DNA from: Paraburkholderia fungorum
GTDB lineage: Bacteria > Pseudomonadota > Gammaproteobacteria > Burkholderiales > Burkholderiaceae
Direction of reading: 5' to 3'
Length of the DNA stretch: 64,000 bases
Assembly (NCBI RefSeq): GCF_900099835.1
Contig: NZ_FNKP01000001.1
Coordinates: 496,001-560,000, forward strand
Within the stretch, counting starts at the first letter, position 1, and each line of letters starts with the position of its first letter. Shown here piece after piece: positions 35,393 through 45,121 of this stretch. The position numbers and the translations under genes were made by a program. The notes below the pieces were generated by a model. It ran no database searches, was not told where the DNA came from, and was given only the letters and a program-made list of their open reading frames with translations.

Positions 35393-38386
35393 ATGAAACT
35401 CCACTTCGAACCGAACCTTGATTACCAGCTCCAGGCGATTGAAGCCGTCTGCGACCTGTTCCGTGGACAGGAGGTATGCCGCACCGAATTCACGGTGATG
35501 ATGAAGCTGCCCGACCAGCAACTGACGCTGGGCGTGGCCGAGACCGACCTTGGCGTTGGCAACCGGCTGACGCTGCTGGATGATCAGCTTTTGCAGAACC
35601 TGCGTGACGTGCAATTGCGCGGTGGCCTGGCGCCGTCCAGTGTGCTGGCCTCGGGCGACTTCACAGTGGAAATGGAGACAGGTACGGGCAAGACCTACGT
35701 CTACCTGCGCACGATCTTCGAGCTGAACAAGCGCTACGGCTTCACCAAGTTTGTCATCGTCGTACCCTCGGTTGCAATCAAGGAGGGTGTCTACAAGTCG
35801 CTGCAGATTACCGAAGACCACTTCAAGGGCATATATGCCGGGGTACCGGTGGACTTCTTTCTGTACGATTCCAACAAGCTGGGGCAGGTGCGCAACTTTG
35901 CCACCAGTTCGAACATTCAGGTGATGGTAGTAACGGTCGGCGCCATCAACAAAAAGGATGTCAACAACCTCTATAAGGACAGCGAGAAGACCGGCGGCGA
36001 GAAGCCCATCGACCTTATCAAGGCCACGCGCCCCATCGTCATCGTGGATGAGCCACAGAGCGTGGACGGCGGCCTGACCGGTGCCGGCAAGACCGCGCTG
36101 GACGCGATGAACCCGCTGTGCACGCTGCGCTATTCGGCTACGCATGCCGACAAGTACCACATGGTGTTCCGGCTCGATGCGCTAGACGCCTACGAACGCA
36201 AGCTGGTCAAGCAGATCGAGGTGGCGGCGGCCACTATCGAGGACGCGCACAACAAGGCCTTCGTGCGGCTGGTGTCGGTCAGCAACAAGCGCGGCTCCAT
36301 CAGCGCGAAGGTAGAGCTGGACGTCAAAACGGCCACGGGTGTGAAGCGGCAGGAGGTGGCGGTGACCGACGGCGACGACCTGCAGCAGACCACCAAGCGT
36401 GACATCTATGGCGACTTCCGCGTCGGCGAAATCAACACGGCCAAGAGCGAAGAATTTCTGGAACTGCGCTACCCCGGTGGCGAAATCTTTTTGGCCATTG
36501 GCCAGGCCTATGGCGATGTCGATGCGCTGGCGGTGCAGCGTGAGATGATTCGCCGCACCATCCGCGAACACTTGGAAAAGGAGAAGGTGCTTCGCCCGAA
36601 GGGCATCAAGGTGTTGTCGCTGTTCTTCATTGACGCCGTGGAGCGTTACCGTCGGTACGATGCAGAGGGGAACGCAGCGAAGGGCGATTACGCTCGTGTC
36701 TTTGAGGATGAGTACCGGCGCGCGGCCAAGCTGCCGGCCTACCAGAGCCTGTTTGCCGAAGTGGATTTGGCTCATGCCGCAGAGGAGGTGCATAACGGCT
36801 ACTTCTCCATCGACAAGAAGGGAGGCTGGTCAGATACAGCCGAGAACAACGCCGGAAACCGTGAGAACGCCGAGCGGGCCTACAACCTGATCATGAGGGA
36901 CAAGGAAAAGCTACTCGACTTCGATACGTCGCTGAAATTCATCTTCTCGCACTCGGCGCTGAAGGAGGGCTGGGACAATCCGAACGTGTTCCAGATTTGC
37001 ACCCTGCGGGAAATGGGCTCCGAGCGCGAGCGTCGGCAAACCATCGGCCGGGGCTTGCGATTGTGCGTGGATCAGAAGGGCGAACGTGTGCGCGGCTTCG
37101 AGGTGAACCGCCTGACGGTAATCGCGACCGAGTCATACGAGCAGTTCGCCGAGAACTTGCAAAAGGAAATTGAGGCCGACACTGGTATCCGCTTCGGCGT
37201 GCTGGAACCGCACCAGTTTGCCGCCGTCGCCGTCAAGGCGGCCGATGGTACGCTGACGCCGCTGGGCGTGGAACAGTCCAAGGCGCTGTGGGATCACCTG
37301 AAAGCGGCTGGGCACGTTGATGGCAAGGGTAAGGTCCAGGACTCGCTGAAGTTGGCCCTGAAGAACGGCACCTTGGCGCTGCCGGAGGCCTTCGAGGCGC
37401 AGCACGACCAGATTGCTGAAGTTCTGCGCAAGGTATCCGGCCGGCTGGAAGTGAAGAATGCCGACGAGCGCAGGGATGTGCCGCTACGCAAAGGCAAGGA
37501 CGGTAAAGCTGTCTATCTTTCCGACGAATTCAAGGCGCTGTGGGATCGCATCAAGCATCAAACCACTTATCGCGTGCAGTTCGATAACGCCAAGTTGTTG
37601 GATGATTGCATCGCTGGTCTGAAGAAGGCCCCAGCCATTGCCAAGGCGAGACTGCAATGGCGCAAGGCCGACATTGCCATTGGCAAGGCCGGTGTGGAGG
37701 CTGCCGAGAAGGAAGGCGCAGCCACCGTTGTCCTGGACGAGACAGACATCGAGTTGCCGGACCTGCTGACCGATTTGCAGGACCGCACTCAATTGACGCG
37801 CCGTAGCATCATCACCATCCTGACCGATAGCGGCCGTATGGATGATTTCAAGCGCAACCCGCAGCAGTTTATCGAGCAGACGGCGGAGATCATCAACCGC
37901 TGCAAGCGTCTGGCGCTGGTGGACGGCATCAAGTACCAGAAGATTGGCGACGACCATTTCTACGCCCAGGAGCTGTTCGCCAAGGACGAGCTGACGGGCT
38001 ACCTGCGCAACATGCTGTTGGACACGAGACGATCCATCTACGAGCACGTTATCTACGACTCGGATACCGAACGTAAATTCGCCGAAGCACTGGAAACGAA
38101 CAATGGCGTGGTGCTTTACGCCAAGCTGCCAAGCTGGTTCAAGGTGCCCACCCCGCTGGGACCATACAACCCGGATTGGGCCATCCTGTTCGACCAGGAT
38201 GGCACGCAGCGCTTGTATTTCGTCGTGGAGACCAAGAGCAGTCTGTTCACCGATGACATGCGCAGCAAGGAGGACGCCAAAATGGAGTGCGGCAAGGCGC
38301 ACTTTGCAGCGCTGGGAGGGACCGAAAATCCTGCCCGTTATCTCGTGGCGACGTCGTTTGGCGATGTGCTTAAGACGATGGAATGA
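35393..38386 (+). CDS. res: Type III restriction enzyme (Res)
   Basis: A 997-residue protein starting at ATG 35393. Walker A METGTGKTYVYL (about 94-105), IVIVDEPQSVDGG (motif II, DEPQ in place of DEAD/H), LKFIFSHSALKEGWDNPNVF and RRQTIGRGLRL (motif VI) form the SF2 ATPase. The C-terminal PD-(D/E)XK nuclease is seen in NPDWAILFDQDGTQRLYFVV then ETKSS (Asp and Glu-x-Lys). It needs Mod for site recognition and translocates between two sites before cutting. All catalytic motifs are intact. It is the last gene of the operon; 250 bp later lies the integrase on the other strand. Confidence 0.93.
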   Translation: MKLHFEPNLDYQLQAIEAVCDLFRGQEVCRTEFTVMMKLPDQQLTLGVAETDLGVGNRLTLLDDQLLQNLRDVQLRGGLAPSSVLASGDFTVEMETGTGKTYVYLRTIFELNKRYGFTKFVIVVPSVAIKEGVYKSLQITEDHFKGIYAGVPVDFFLYDSNKLGQVRNFATSSNIQVMVVTVGAINKKDVNNLYKDSEKTGGEKPIDLIKATRPIVIVDEPQSVDGGLTGAGKTALDAMNPLCTLRYSATHADKYHMVFRLDALDAYERKLVKQIEVAAATIEDAHNKAFVRLVSVSNKRGSISAKVELDVKTATGVKRQEVAVTDGDDLQQTTKRDIYGDFRVGEINTAKSEEFLELRYPGGEIFLAIGQAYGDVDALAVQREMIRRTIREHLEKEKVLRPKGIKVLSLFFIDAVERYRRYDAEGNAAKGDYARVFEDEYRRAAKLPAYQSLFAEVDLAHAAEEVHNGYFSIDKKGGWSDTAENNAGNRENAERAYNLIMRDKEKLLDFDTSLKFIFSHSALKEGWDNPNVFQICTLREMGSERERRQTIGRGLRLCVDQKGERVRGFEVNRLTVIATESYEQFAENLQKEIEADTGIRFGVLEPHQFAAVAVKAADGTLTPLGVEQSKALWDHLKAAGHVDGKGKVQDSLKLALKNGTLALPEAFEAQHDQIAEVLRKVSGRLEVKNADERRDVPLRKGKDGKAVYLSDEFKALWDRIKHQTTYRVQFDNAKLLDDCIAGLKKAPAIAKARLQWRKADIAIGKAGVEAAEKEGAATVVLDETDIELPDLLTDLQDRTQLTRRSIITILTDSGRMDDFKRNPQQFIEQTAEIINRCKRLALVDGIKYQKIGDDHFYAQELFAKDELTGYLRNMLLDTRRSIYEHVIYDSDTERKFAEALETNNGVVLYAKLPSWFKVPTPLGPYNPDWAILFDQDGTQRLYFVVETKSSLFTDDMRSKEDAKMECGKAHFAALGGTENPARYLVATSFGDVLKTME

Positions 38387-38632
38387 CATCGTCTTCTTTC
38401 TCCACGTATCAGCCCAGCTTCGGTACAGGTATCAGTGTCAATGGTATTTTCATCGTGCGGTGGACTGTTTCAGGCGAAATGCCGTACCCGTGCTGGGATT
38501 TTCTGATTTATTGATAATCGAGTGGGAATCGGCAGACTTCTGAGGGGGTCGCTTAAGCCATCTTGACGCCCGAAGGAGAGGGCGTCTGGGGGGCATTTCT
38601 GGGGGCATGACGCCTGCAAGCTGCTATTGGAG

Positions 38633-39763
38633 TTACGACAGTTTCTTTGCTAGGTCCTCGGCTCGTGGGTGGTAGTAACGCATTAACATGCGAGGATCTT
38701 TGTGGCCCGTTATCTTTGTCAGTTCGTGCATGGGGAAGATCGACGCTAACCGGGAAGTCGCCTCGTGTCGCAAGTCGTGAAAGCGAAGATTGGTCAAGAA
38801 CTTACCATCTGGCTTCAGTTTGGCCGCCCTGCATTCATCGACGTAAATCTTGCGGGCGCGCGCCACAGCGCGCTCGAAGGCTCTGGTAACTGCGTCGCTG
38901 CGAATCTCGAATATGCGATCTGTGTTCTCTTCGCCGCCGTCAGACGTATTATCCTTGACGTCATTCCGCGCATCTTGCAGCGTCTGAAGTACGGAAACAG
39001 CGCGCGAAGACAAAGGTACGTCACGGGCGTCTCCGTTCTTCGTCGACGGTAGGTGTGCGACGCGGCGATCGAGGTCCACATTAGCCCACAACAGGGAGAC
39101 GATCTCGCCCCGACGCATTGCTGTTTCGACGGCCAACCAGATGATGGACGGTAGCAGCGCCGAGCTGCTAGCCCTTGCTACGCGTTCAAGCTCGCCGTCT
39201 TGCGCGCAGCGTTCGGACTGGGGTTCGTCTCCGCTTAGCGTACCGATAGGTGCGTCGCTGACAGCAATGCGCCGTGTGCGCGCGTTGTTGGGCTGCGGCT
39301 TTCGCACTAGCTCGACAGGATTTGAAAGGCTTTCCATGCCCCATTCTTTGCGAGCAATGTTAAACACATGCGACAGGACCGCTAAGCGTCGCAGCACTGT
39401 CGCAGGCTTGTACTCCTTCAGCCATTCGTCCCGGAGCTTCGCTACGTCTGCGCTGCGGATCGTGGCTAGCGGTCGCCTCGCTAGGTCAACCGCCTTGTAG
39501 CTCTTTAGGACGGAAATTTCCTGCGCTGCTCCTCTTTTTGATAGCGATACTTCTTCCTCATAGCGGTTCACCGCCTCATAGAGCGTTGTCGCTTCGGCCT
39601 CACTGCGGCTGACCCATACGCCGCGCGACATCTCCGATTCGATCATGTTGGCCCAAGCTTCTGCCTCGGCCTTGGTTGTAAACGTTTGGCTTTGCGCTGG
39701 ATAGCCGCGTCGGCGGACCTGTGCTTCCCATTGGTACTGCCCACGCTTGCGGATGGTTGGCAT
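38633..39763 (-). CDS. int: Tyrosine integrase of the island
   Basis: A 376-residue integrase starting at ATG 39763 (MPTIRKRGQYQWEAQVRRRG, an arm-binding-type N-terminus). TTKAEAEAWANMIESEMSRG and LYEAVNRYEEEVSLSKRG form the core-binding part. The catalytic residues are Arg in ETAMRRGEIVSLLWANVD, His-x-x-Arg in FHDLRHEATSRL and the His and Tyr of ITGHKDPRMLMRYYHP. It is intact. The open frame extends 94 codons upstream into attR and is not needed. The gene starts 91 bp inside attR and points into the island, the usual arrangement for tRNA-targeting elements. Confidence 0.93.
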   Translation of the reverse strand: MPTIRKRGQYQWEAQVRRRGYPAQSQTFTTKAEAEAWANMIESEMSRGVWVSRSEAEATTLYEAVNRYEEEVSLSKRGAAQEISVLKSYKAVDLARRPLATIRSADVAKLRDEWLKEYKPATVLRRLAVLSHVFNIARKEWGMESLSNPVELVRKPQPNNARTRRIAVSDAPIGTLSGDEPQSERCAQDGELERVARASSSALLPSIIWLAVETAMRRGEIVSLLWANVDLDRRVAHLPSTKNGDARDVPLSSRAVSVLQTLQDARNDVKDNTSDGGEENTDRIFEIRSDAVTRAFERAVARARKIYVDECRAAKLKPDGKFLTNLRFHDLRHEATSRLASIFPMHELTKITGHKDPRMLMRYYHPRAEDLAKKLS

Positions 39764-39853
39764 TTCTCGATTCTTGAGCTGAGTGTGGCAATATTGTGGC
39801 AAATAATCGAGAATGAGGATATAGGCATTGATTTTATTGAAGAGACTTTTACA

Positions 39854-39891
39854 TTCGCAATGCGAAGGTCGGGAGTTCGATCCTCCTCCTC
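39854..39891 (+). repeat. attR core (right 38-bp direct repeat)
   Basis: Identical to 12119-12156. Just beyond it the sequence reads CCACCA where attL reads TCCACCA, so one base of the acceptor strand is missing here. Confidence 0.93.
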
Positions 39892-39908
39892 CCACCACGG
39901 AACTCACA

Positions 39909-39946
39909 AAACACAAAAACCGGCTAAAAGCCGGTTTTTGTGTTTT
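39909..39946 (+). terminator. Displaced tRNA-Ala terminator outside attR
   Basis: AACACAAAAACCGGCT pairs with AGCCGGTTTTTGTGTT around a 4-nt AAAA loop. It lies 18 bp after attR, where the original terminator of the tRNA would stand if the island were removed. Confidence 0.85.
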
Positions 39947-40076
39947 AGAACCAAGCGTTTCGGCCCAGCGTATTCTTTCTGTCGAGGGCTTAAACCGATC
40001 ACGCCTAAAAAAGCACCGCTCCACAATCGCCGCCCACACAAGCACGGCGCATCCCTACAACAATAAAAAACCAACC

Positions 40077-41840
40077 TCAAAACCGATCCCACCCGTCATC
40101 CGCATTAGCGCCTGTCGTCGCTGCCCCCGCGAGCGCCGGCACAGCCCCCGAACTCACCCGCACAGCTTTCCGCGCGAGCACCGGCGCACGCGTAGCCACA
40201 GCTACTGGTACCCCCCCACGCCCCACCGCATCATACGAACCACCACCAGCCGCAGCCGCAGCCGCAGCCCCCACCCCCCCCTCAACCACCCGAAAAAACC
40301 CCACCACCTCATTCAACTGCACCCCCTGATCCTCCATCGACCGCGAAGCCGCTGCCGCCTCCTCGACCAGCGCCGCATTCTGCTGCGTCACGTTGTCCAT
40401 CTGCGTGATCGCGATGTTCACCTGTTCGATCCCGCGACTCTGCTCGCTCGAAGCCGCCGCGATCTCCGCCATGATGTCCGTCACTCGCGACACAGCCAGC
40501 GTCACTTCGCTCATCGTCTTGCCAGCTTCACTCGCGAGCGCCGAGCCATCGCGAATCTTGCCCACCGAGTTCGCGATCAGATCCTTGATCTCCTTCGCCG
40601 CACTCGACGATCGCTGAGCCAGACTTCTCACCTCGCTCGCGACCACCGCAAAACCACGACCCTGTTCGCCCGCCCGAGCCGCTTCAACCGCCGCGTTCAA
40701 CGCCAGAATATTCGTCTGGAAAGCAATCCCTTCAATGATCCCCGTGATATCCGCGATCTTGGTCGAGCTCTCGCTGATCTCCTGCATCGTGCCGACCACC
40801 TGACCGACGACCAGACTGCCTTTCTGCGCCACCGACGAAGCATTCGCGGCCAGCGTGCTGCCTTGCTGCGCGTTGTCGGCGTTCTGCTTCACGGTCGACG
40901 TCAGTTCCTCCATGCTCGACGCCGTTTCCTGCAACGAAGCCGCCTGCTGCTCGGTGCGCTGGCTCAAATCCATATTGCCGGCGGCAATCTCGCGTGCGGC
41001 ACCGGCAATACTCGCGCTGCTGTCGCGCACCCGCGAGACGATCGCGGTCAGGCGCTCGTTCATCTCACGCAATGCACCCAGCAGCTTGCCGGTTTCGTCA
41101 TTGCTATCGACGACGATGCGCGTGCGCAAATCGCCTTGCGACACGGTCCGCGCGACGTCGATCGCGAGACGCATCGGCCCCGTCACCGAGCGCGTAATCA
41201 GCACGCACGCGCCAATCGCGAGCATGACGGCGATCGCGCAGAAGGCGATCAGCAGATTGCGCTGGTTCTCGTAATGCATCGCGTATTCGTTGATCAACTG
41301 TTCCTGACGGCTATGCGTGTAGTCGGCATACGCGTCGGTCGCGCGCACCAGTGCGGCGAGCAGCGGCCGGCACTGGTTGTCCATCTTGACGATCGCTTCG
41401 TCGCGCCGGTTGGTCAGCGCGAGGTTGACGATGTCTGTCGCGACGGGGCCGTAAGACGCCTCCACGCGATTGATCTCGGCGGCAAGGCTGCGCGCCTTCT
41501 CGGACGTATCGGTCGCGCCCGTCAACATGTCGTTGAGCTTTTTCAGATTGGTTTGCACGTCTTCGTGCGCGCGCAGCACGTCGGCCTTTTCGAGGGCGAC
41601 GTCTTGCGGTGTCGTCACGAGCACGAGATTGCGCGCGGCGATCGCGCGGCGGTCGACGGCGGTCCGAATTTGCGCCGCAACCTCCGCGCGCGCGTTGATG
41701 CCGTGGACAAAACTGGTGAACCCATCCGTCGAATCGCTAAGCGCCTTCAATGAAAGGCCGGAAACCGCGACGACGATGACAGACAGCATGCCGAAACCGG
41801 CAATCAGTTTGCTTTTGATTGTGAGATGCTTAAAAGTCAC
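40077..41840 (-). CDS. Methyl-accepting chemotaxis protein
   Basis: A 587-residue receptor. I choose GTG 41840 (GGAGAAG upstream). TM1 is near residues 10-32, then a four-helix-bundle periplasmic domain (about 35-185), TM2, a HAMP domain, and a signalling domain that includes the hairpin-tip block [32 protein letters not shown]. An Ala/Gly/Val-rich tail of about 60 residues ends in GWDRF, a CheR-binding pentapeptide of the xWxxF type. It resembles Tar/Tsr-like receptors; the ligand is unknown. It is convergent with attR. Confidence 0.92.
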   Translation of the reverse strand: MTFKHLTIKSKLIAGFGMLSVIVVAVSGLSLKALSDSTDGFTSFVHGINARAEVAAQIRTAVDRRAIAARNLVLVTTPQDVALEKADVLRAHEDVQTNLKKLNDMLTGATDTSEKARSLAAEINRVEASYGPVATDIVNLALTNRRDEAIVKMDNQCRPLLAALVRATDAYADYTHSRQEQLINEYAMHYENQRNLLIAFCAIAVMLAIGACVLITRSVTGPMRLAIDVARTVSQGDLRTRIVVDSNDETGKLLGALREMNERLTAIVSRVRDSSASIAGAAREIAAGNMDLSQRTEQQAASLQETASSMEELTSTVKQNADNAQQGSTLAANASSVAQKGSLVVGQVVGTMQEISESSTKIADITGIIEGIAFQTNILALNAAVEAARAGEQGRGFAVVASEVRSLAQRSSSAAKEIKDLIANSVGKIRDGSALASEAGKTMSEVTLAVSRVTDIMAEIAAASSEQSRGIEQVNIAITQMDNVTQQNAALVEEAAAASRSMEDQGVQLNEVVGFFRVVEGGVGAAAAAAAGGGSYDAVGRGGVPVAVATRAPVLARKAVRVSSGAVPALAGAATTGANADDGWDRF

Positions 41841-42247
41841 GATTTTCTTCTCCAATAACGAAACGTGAAAAGCGTTCGTATGGACTCTCAGGTCCGGGCA
41901 GGGAGCGTCTATGTGAACGCCGAAGAATTGGCGAACCTGCGCTGTTTATCCCTCGGTCCGGCAAGGTGCCGTATTCAATGCGCACCTGTGCCGGCCAAAT
42001 GGGTATCCCATCTACCGGATATCGGACTATTCGAGACAGGACTTAAGCCAGATCGGGTAAATCTCTATGACATTGCACAAGATGAATGGAGAAAAACGAT
42101 TTTGGTAGAAATTTGCACGTTTTTAGGCACATGATGAAAACTTGCGTTTGTCACTTTATTCAGCGTTTGCATGAGAAATGGCTCAATCTCACGCTTGACG
42201 CATGAATTTGAGCGCCGCCGGCCGGACGCGATCACGGAGTCAACAAA
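41841..42247. promoter_or_regulatory. Divergent intergenic region upstream of the MCP
   Basis: 407 bp between the MCP (minus) and the NAD(P)-binding protein (plus). It should hold both promoters. I see no certain sigma-28 box and no RNA or repeat; the small open frame near 41865-42134 has no family signature. Confidence 0.35.
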
Positions 42248-42949
42248 ATGAAAGTTCTGATATTCGGCGCGACAGGGATGGTCGGCCAGGGTGTGCTGCG
42301 CGAATGTCTGCGGGCGCCCGATGTCGAGGCGGTGCAGACGGTCGGCCGCACGGCCAGTGGGCAGCTCGATCCGCGCCTCGTCGAAATGGTCCACGCGGAC
42401 CTGATGGACTACCGGAATGTGGAAGCGCAACTCGCCGGGTTTGATGCGTGCTTCTTCTGCCTGGGCGTTTCGTCGGCGGGGATGAGCGAGGCGGACTACG
42501 CGCGCCTCACTTATGACCTCACGCTGGCCGCCGCGCAAACGCTCTCCCGCCTCAACCCGCAGATGACCTTCGTCTATGTCTCCGGTGCGGGCACCGACAG
42601 CACCGAGCACGGCCGCAGCATGTGGGCGCGAGTGAAAGGCCGCACGGAGAACGCGCTGCAACGGCTGCCGTTCAAAGCCGTGTATCTGTTCCGTCCCGGC
42701 GTGATCCAGCCGTTGAACGGCGCACGGTCGAAAACCCGCTCGTACCGGTTGTTCTACACGCTGACCAAACCGTTCCTGTCGACGTTGCGCGCGATGTTCC
42801 CCAACCACATTCTGAGTACGGAAGACATCGGCCAGGCGATGCTGGCGGTCGCGCGTCACGGCGCCAGCAAAGCGGTGCTCGAAACCGCCGACATCCGCGC
42901 GCTGAGTCGTGAGTCATCCTCTGCGCCTGTGGGGCTGCACGCGGGTTAG
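42248..42949 (+). CDS. NAD(P)-binding Rossmann-fold protein (atypical SDR)
   Basis: A 233-residue protein. The dinucleotide-binding GATGMVGQGVLREC is at residues 8-21, DACFFCLGVSSAG is the next strand region, and FVYVSGAGTDSTEHG with WARVKGRTENAL supplies the Ser and Lys. It lacks the classical YxxxK, which fits atypical SDRs of the NmrA/YwnB type. The likely role is oxidoreduction of a small molecule or NAD(P) sensing. It is monocistronic. Confidence 0.82.
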   Translation: MKVLIFGATGMVGQGVLRECLRAPDVEAVQTVGRTASGQLDPRLVEMVHADLMDYRNVEAQLAGFDACFFCLGVSSAGMSEADYARLTYDLTLAAAQTLSRLNPQMTFVYVSGAGTDSTEHGRSMWARVKGRTENALQRLPFKAVYLFRPGVIQPLNGARSKTRSYRLFYTLTKPFLSTLRAMFPNHILSTEDIGQAMLAVARHGASKAVLETADIRALSRESSSAPVGLHAG

Positions 42950-43130
42950 GGCTCAGACGCACCGAGCGCACCGAGCGTCACAACCGTCGGGCAAAGGCCG
43001 CAAAACCGGGTCTGTTCGATCAATCGACGCGTGGGCGCGTCTGTTACGCTAACGTTTCACTTGCCGTGCCTTCGCTGCGCGGCCCACTTTTTCACGCGCG
43101 AAAGTCCGCGCATGCCAGATCGAATAGTCC

Positions 43131-44684
43131 ATGGTGACGCGTCGACCGAACATCGTGATTGCGATCAGTATCGTGCTAGCGGGCGCGATCCTCGCCATTG
43201 CCGTGTGGGTGCTGGCGCAGATGCGCGACGACGCATTGCGCCGCGCTCAGGACTCCGTCTTCAATGTGTCGCTGCTGATCGAGAAGGACGTCTCGCGCAA
43301 TCTCGAGATCTTCGATCTGTCGTTGCGTGCGGTCATGGAAGGTCTGAAGCAGCCGGGCCTGATGGAACTGAAGCCGGAAATCCGTCAGATGGTGCTGTTC
43401 GACGGCTCGGCCGGCGCGCGGGACTTGGGGTCGCTCTTCGTGTTCGACGAGAACGGTAACGTTGTCTTCGACTCGCAAGCCTCGCCGCCGCGCAAATTCA
43501 ATGTCGCCGATCGCGATTACTTCAAGGTGCAGCGCGATTCACCGAACGTGGGCCTGTATATCAGCCATCCATTCATGCCGAAGGCGCGCAACAGGGAAAT
43601 CAGCATCGCGTTGAGCCGGCGCATCTCGCGGCCGGACGGCAGCTTTGGCGGCGTGGTGGTCGGCACGATACGGCTGGCGTATTTTCATCATCTGTTCGAC
43701 GGCATGAACCTCGGTCCCGGCGGATCGATGGCGTTGATGCTGCGCGACGGCACGATGCTGATGCGGCGTCCTTACGATCCGAAAGTTGTCGGCATCAGTC
43801 TGGCCGGCACCGCGAACTATTCGCGCTTCGTCAATCAGCCGAGCGGGGACTTCTTCGGCACGGCGTCGATTGACGGCGTGGAGCGCTGGTACGCATTCCG
43901 CCATATCGACATGTATCCACTGATTCTCGATGTCGCGTTATCCACGCACGATATCTACGCCCAGTGGAGGCACCGCGCGTGGATCATCGGCTCGCTGATC
44001 GCCGCGCTCGACGCGACGATCATCGCGCTCGCGTTTCTGTTTTCGCAGCAGTTGCACCGCCGCCGCGCAGCCGAAGACGAACTGCGCGAACTGGCGCGCA
44101 CCGACGGGCTGACCGGCCTGAATAATCGCCGCACGTTCGAAGAGCATCTCGACGCGGAATGGCGGCGCGCGCAGCGCAGCGGGTGGCCGCTGTCGATGCT
44201 GCTGATCGACGTCGACAGTTTCAAGGGTTTCAACGATCTGTACGGCCACTCGGCAGGCGACGAAGCGTTGATCACGGTGGCGCGCAGCATTGCGCAGAGC
44301 GTGCGGCGTCCGGGCGATACCGCGGCGCGCTACGGTGGCGAAGAGTTCGCCGTGTTGTTGCCGGATACGGACGAAGCCGGGGCGGCGTGCATCGCCGAGC
44401 GGATTCGCGCTGTCGTGCAGGCGCGCGAGCTGCGTCATGTGGCGAGTTCGCATCACGTGCTGACGGTGAGCATTGGCGTGGCGACCGCGCAGGGTCAGGT
44501 AATCGCGACGAGCCGTGAGCTGGTCAATGCTGCTGACCGCGCTCTGTACGACGCCAAGGATGCGGGCCGTAATCGCGTGGTGCGTTATGGCCAGGCGGAA
44601 AATGCGTCGAATGCGGATGCCGGTCATTCGCCGGATACGCAACCTGATTCCGCGCCGGAAACGGCAATGCGAAGCGACACCTGA
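43131..44684 (+). CDS. Membrane-bound diguanylate cyclase with dCACHE sensor
   Basis: A 517-residue protein. TM1 spans about residues 8-30, a periplasmic dCACHE-type domain about 40-280 (VFDENGNVVFDSQASPPRKF, FGGVVVGTIRL), TM2 about 283-306, and the GGDEF domain about 325-485. The active site is RYGGEEF, preceded five residues upstream by RPGD, an intact inhibitory I-site. It should make c-di-GMP in response to an external ligand and be feedback-inhibited. A disordered Ser/Asp tail ends the protein. It is monocistronic. Confidence 0.93.
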   Translation: MVTRRPNIVIAISIVLAGAILAIAVWVLAQMRDDALRRAQDSVFNVSLLIEKDVSRNLEIFDLSLRAVMEGLKQPGLMELKPEIRQMVLFDGSAGARDLGSLFVFDENGNVVFDSQASPPRKFNVADRDYFKVQRDSPNVGLYISHPFMPKARNREISIALSRRISRPDGSFGGVVVGTIRLAYFHHLFDGMNLGPGGSMALMLRDGTMLMRRPYDPKVVGISLAGTANYSRFVNQPSGDFFGTASIDGVERWYAFRHIDMYPLILDVALSTHDIYAQWRHRAWIIGSLIAALDATIIALAFLFSQQLHRRRAAEDELRELARTDGLTGLNNRRTFEEHLDAEWRRAQRSGWPLSMLLIDVDSFKGFNDLYGHSAGDEALITVARSIAQSVRRPGDTAARYGGEEFAVLLPDTDEAGAACIAERIRAVVQARELRHVASSHHVLTVSIGVATAQGQVIATSRELVNAADRALYDAKDAGRNRVVRYGQAENASNADAGHSPDTQPDSAPETAMRSDT

Positions 44685-45121
44685 AGCGACCTGAAGCGAT
44701 CGATTGACTTCGCCATTCCGTTCGCGGCGCGCGCGAGCGGAGCGTCCAGCGAAAGGGCAAAAAAATGTCCACGTTGGGGAAACTGAGCGAAAGTCGGAGA
44801 GGTTCAACAAGATTGCAAACAACGTCGCCTACGCTTTTTATCGCGTGATGCAGCGGCGAGTCTAAGGTGCCTTCCGGCGCCGTAAATATCAGACAGATTC
44901 GAGTCGACGCGCACCTCACGCGATCCACGTCGATGCCCGGCATTCGCGCTCGACGCCTTACATCATCCTGTCCTCGTTATTCCCGCCATAGGTCGCTTCA
45001 GGTCCGCTGATCGCGGCCGTAAAGGAGTGGGGCGCGTAGCCACGTATCCGATAAATCGCGAAATGTTCGCGGTTGCGTGGCGGCCCGAGCGACCCGCCGT
45101 CGCGATTTGAAGGATGCCGAG
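44685..45121. other. Spacer between diguanylate cyclase and second MCP
   Basis: 437 bp without a gene. No terminator with a T-run or RNA is evident; presumably it contains the promoter of the following chemoreceptor. Confidence 0.35.

Noticed and set aside
27481..38386. DISARM or BREX system
   Set aside because: There is no DrmA/DrmB pair, PglZ, BrxL or BrxC-like protein; the genes are a type III RM core with extra partners.
39854..39896. A second tRNA-Ala at attR
   Set aside because: Only the 3' half is present; there is no D-arm or acceptor 5' strand, so it is the att duplicate.
39828..41753. A 641-codon open frame on the plus strand
   Set aside because: It lies wholly opposite the chemoreceptor gene and reads as Arg/His-rich nonsense; it is a high-GC antisense shadow.
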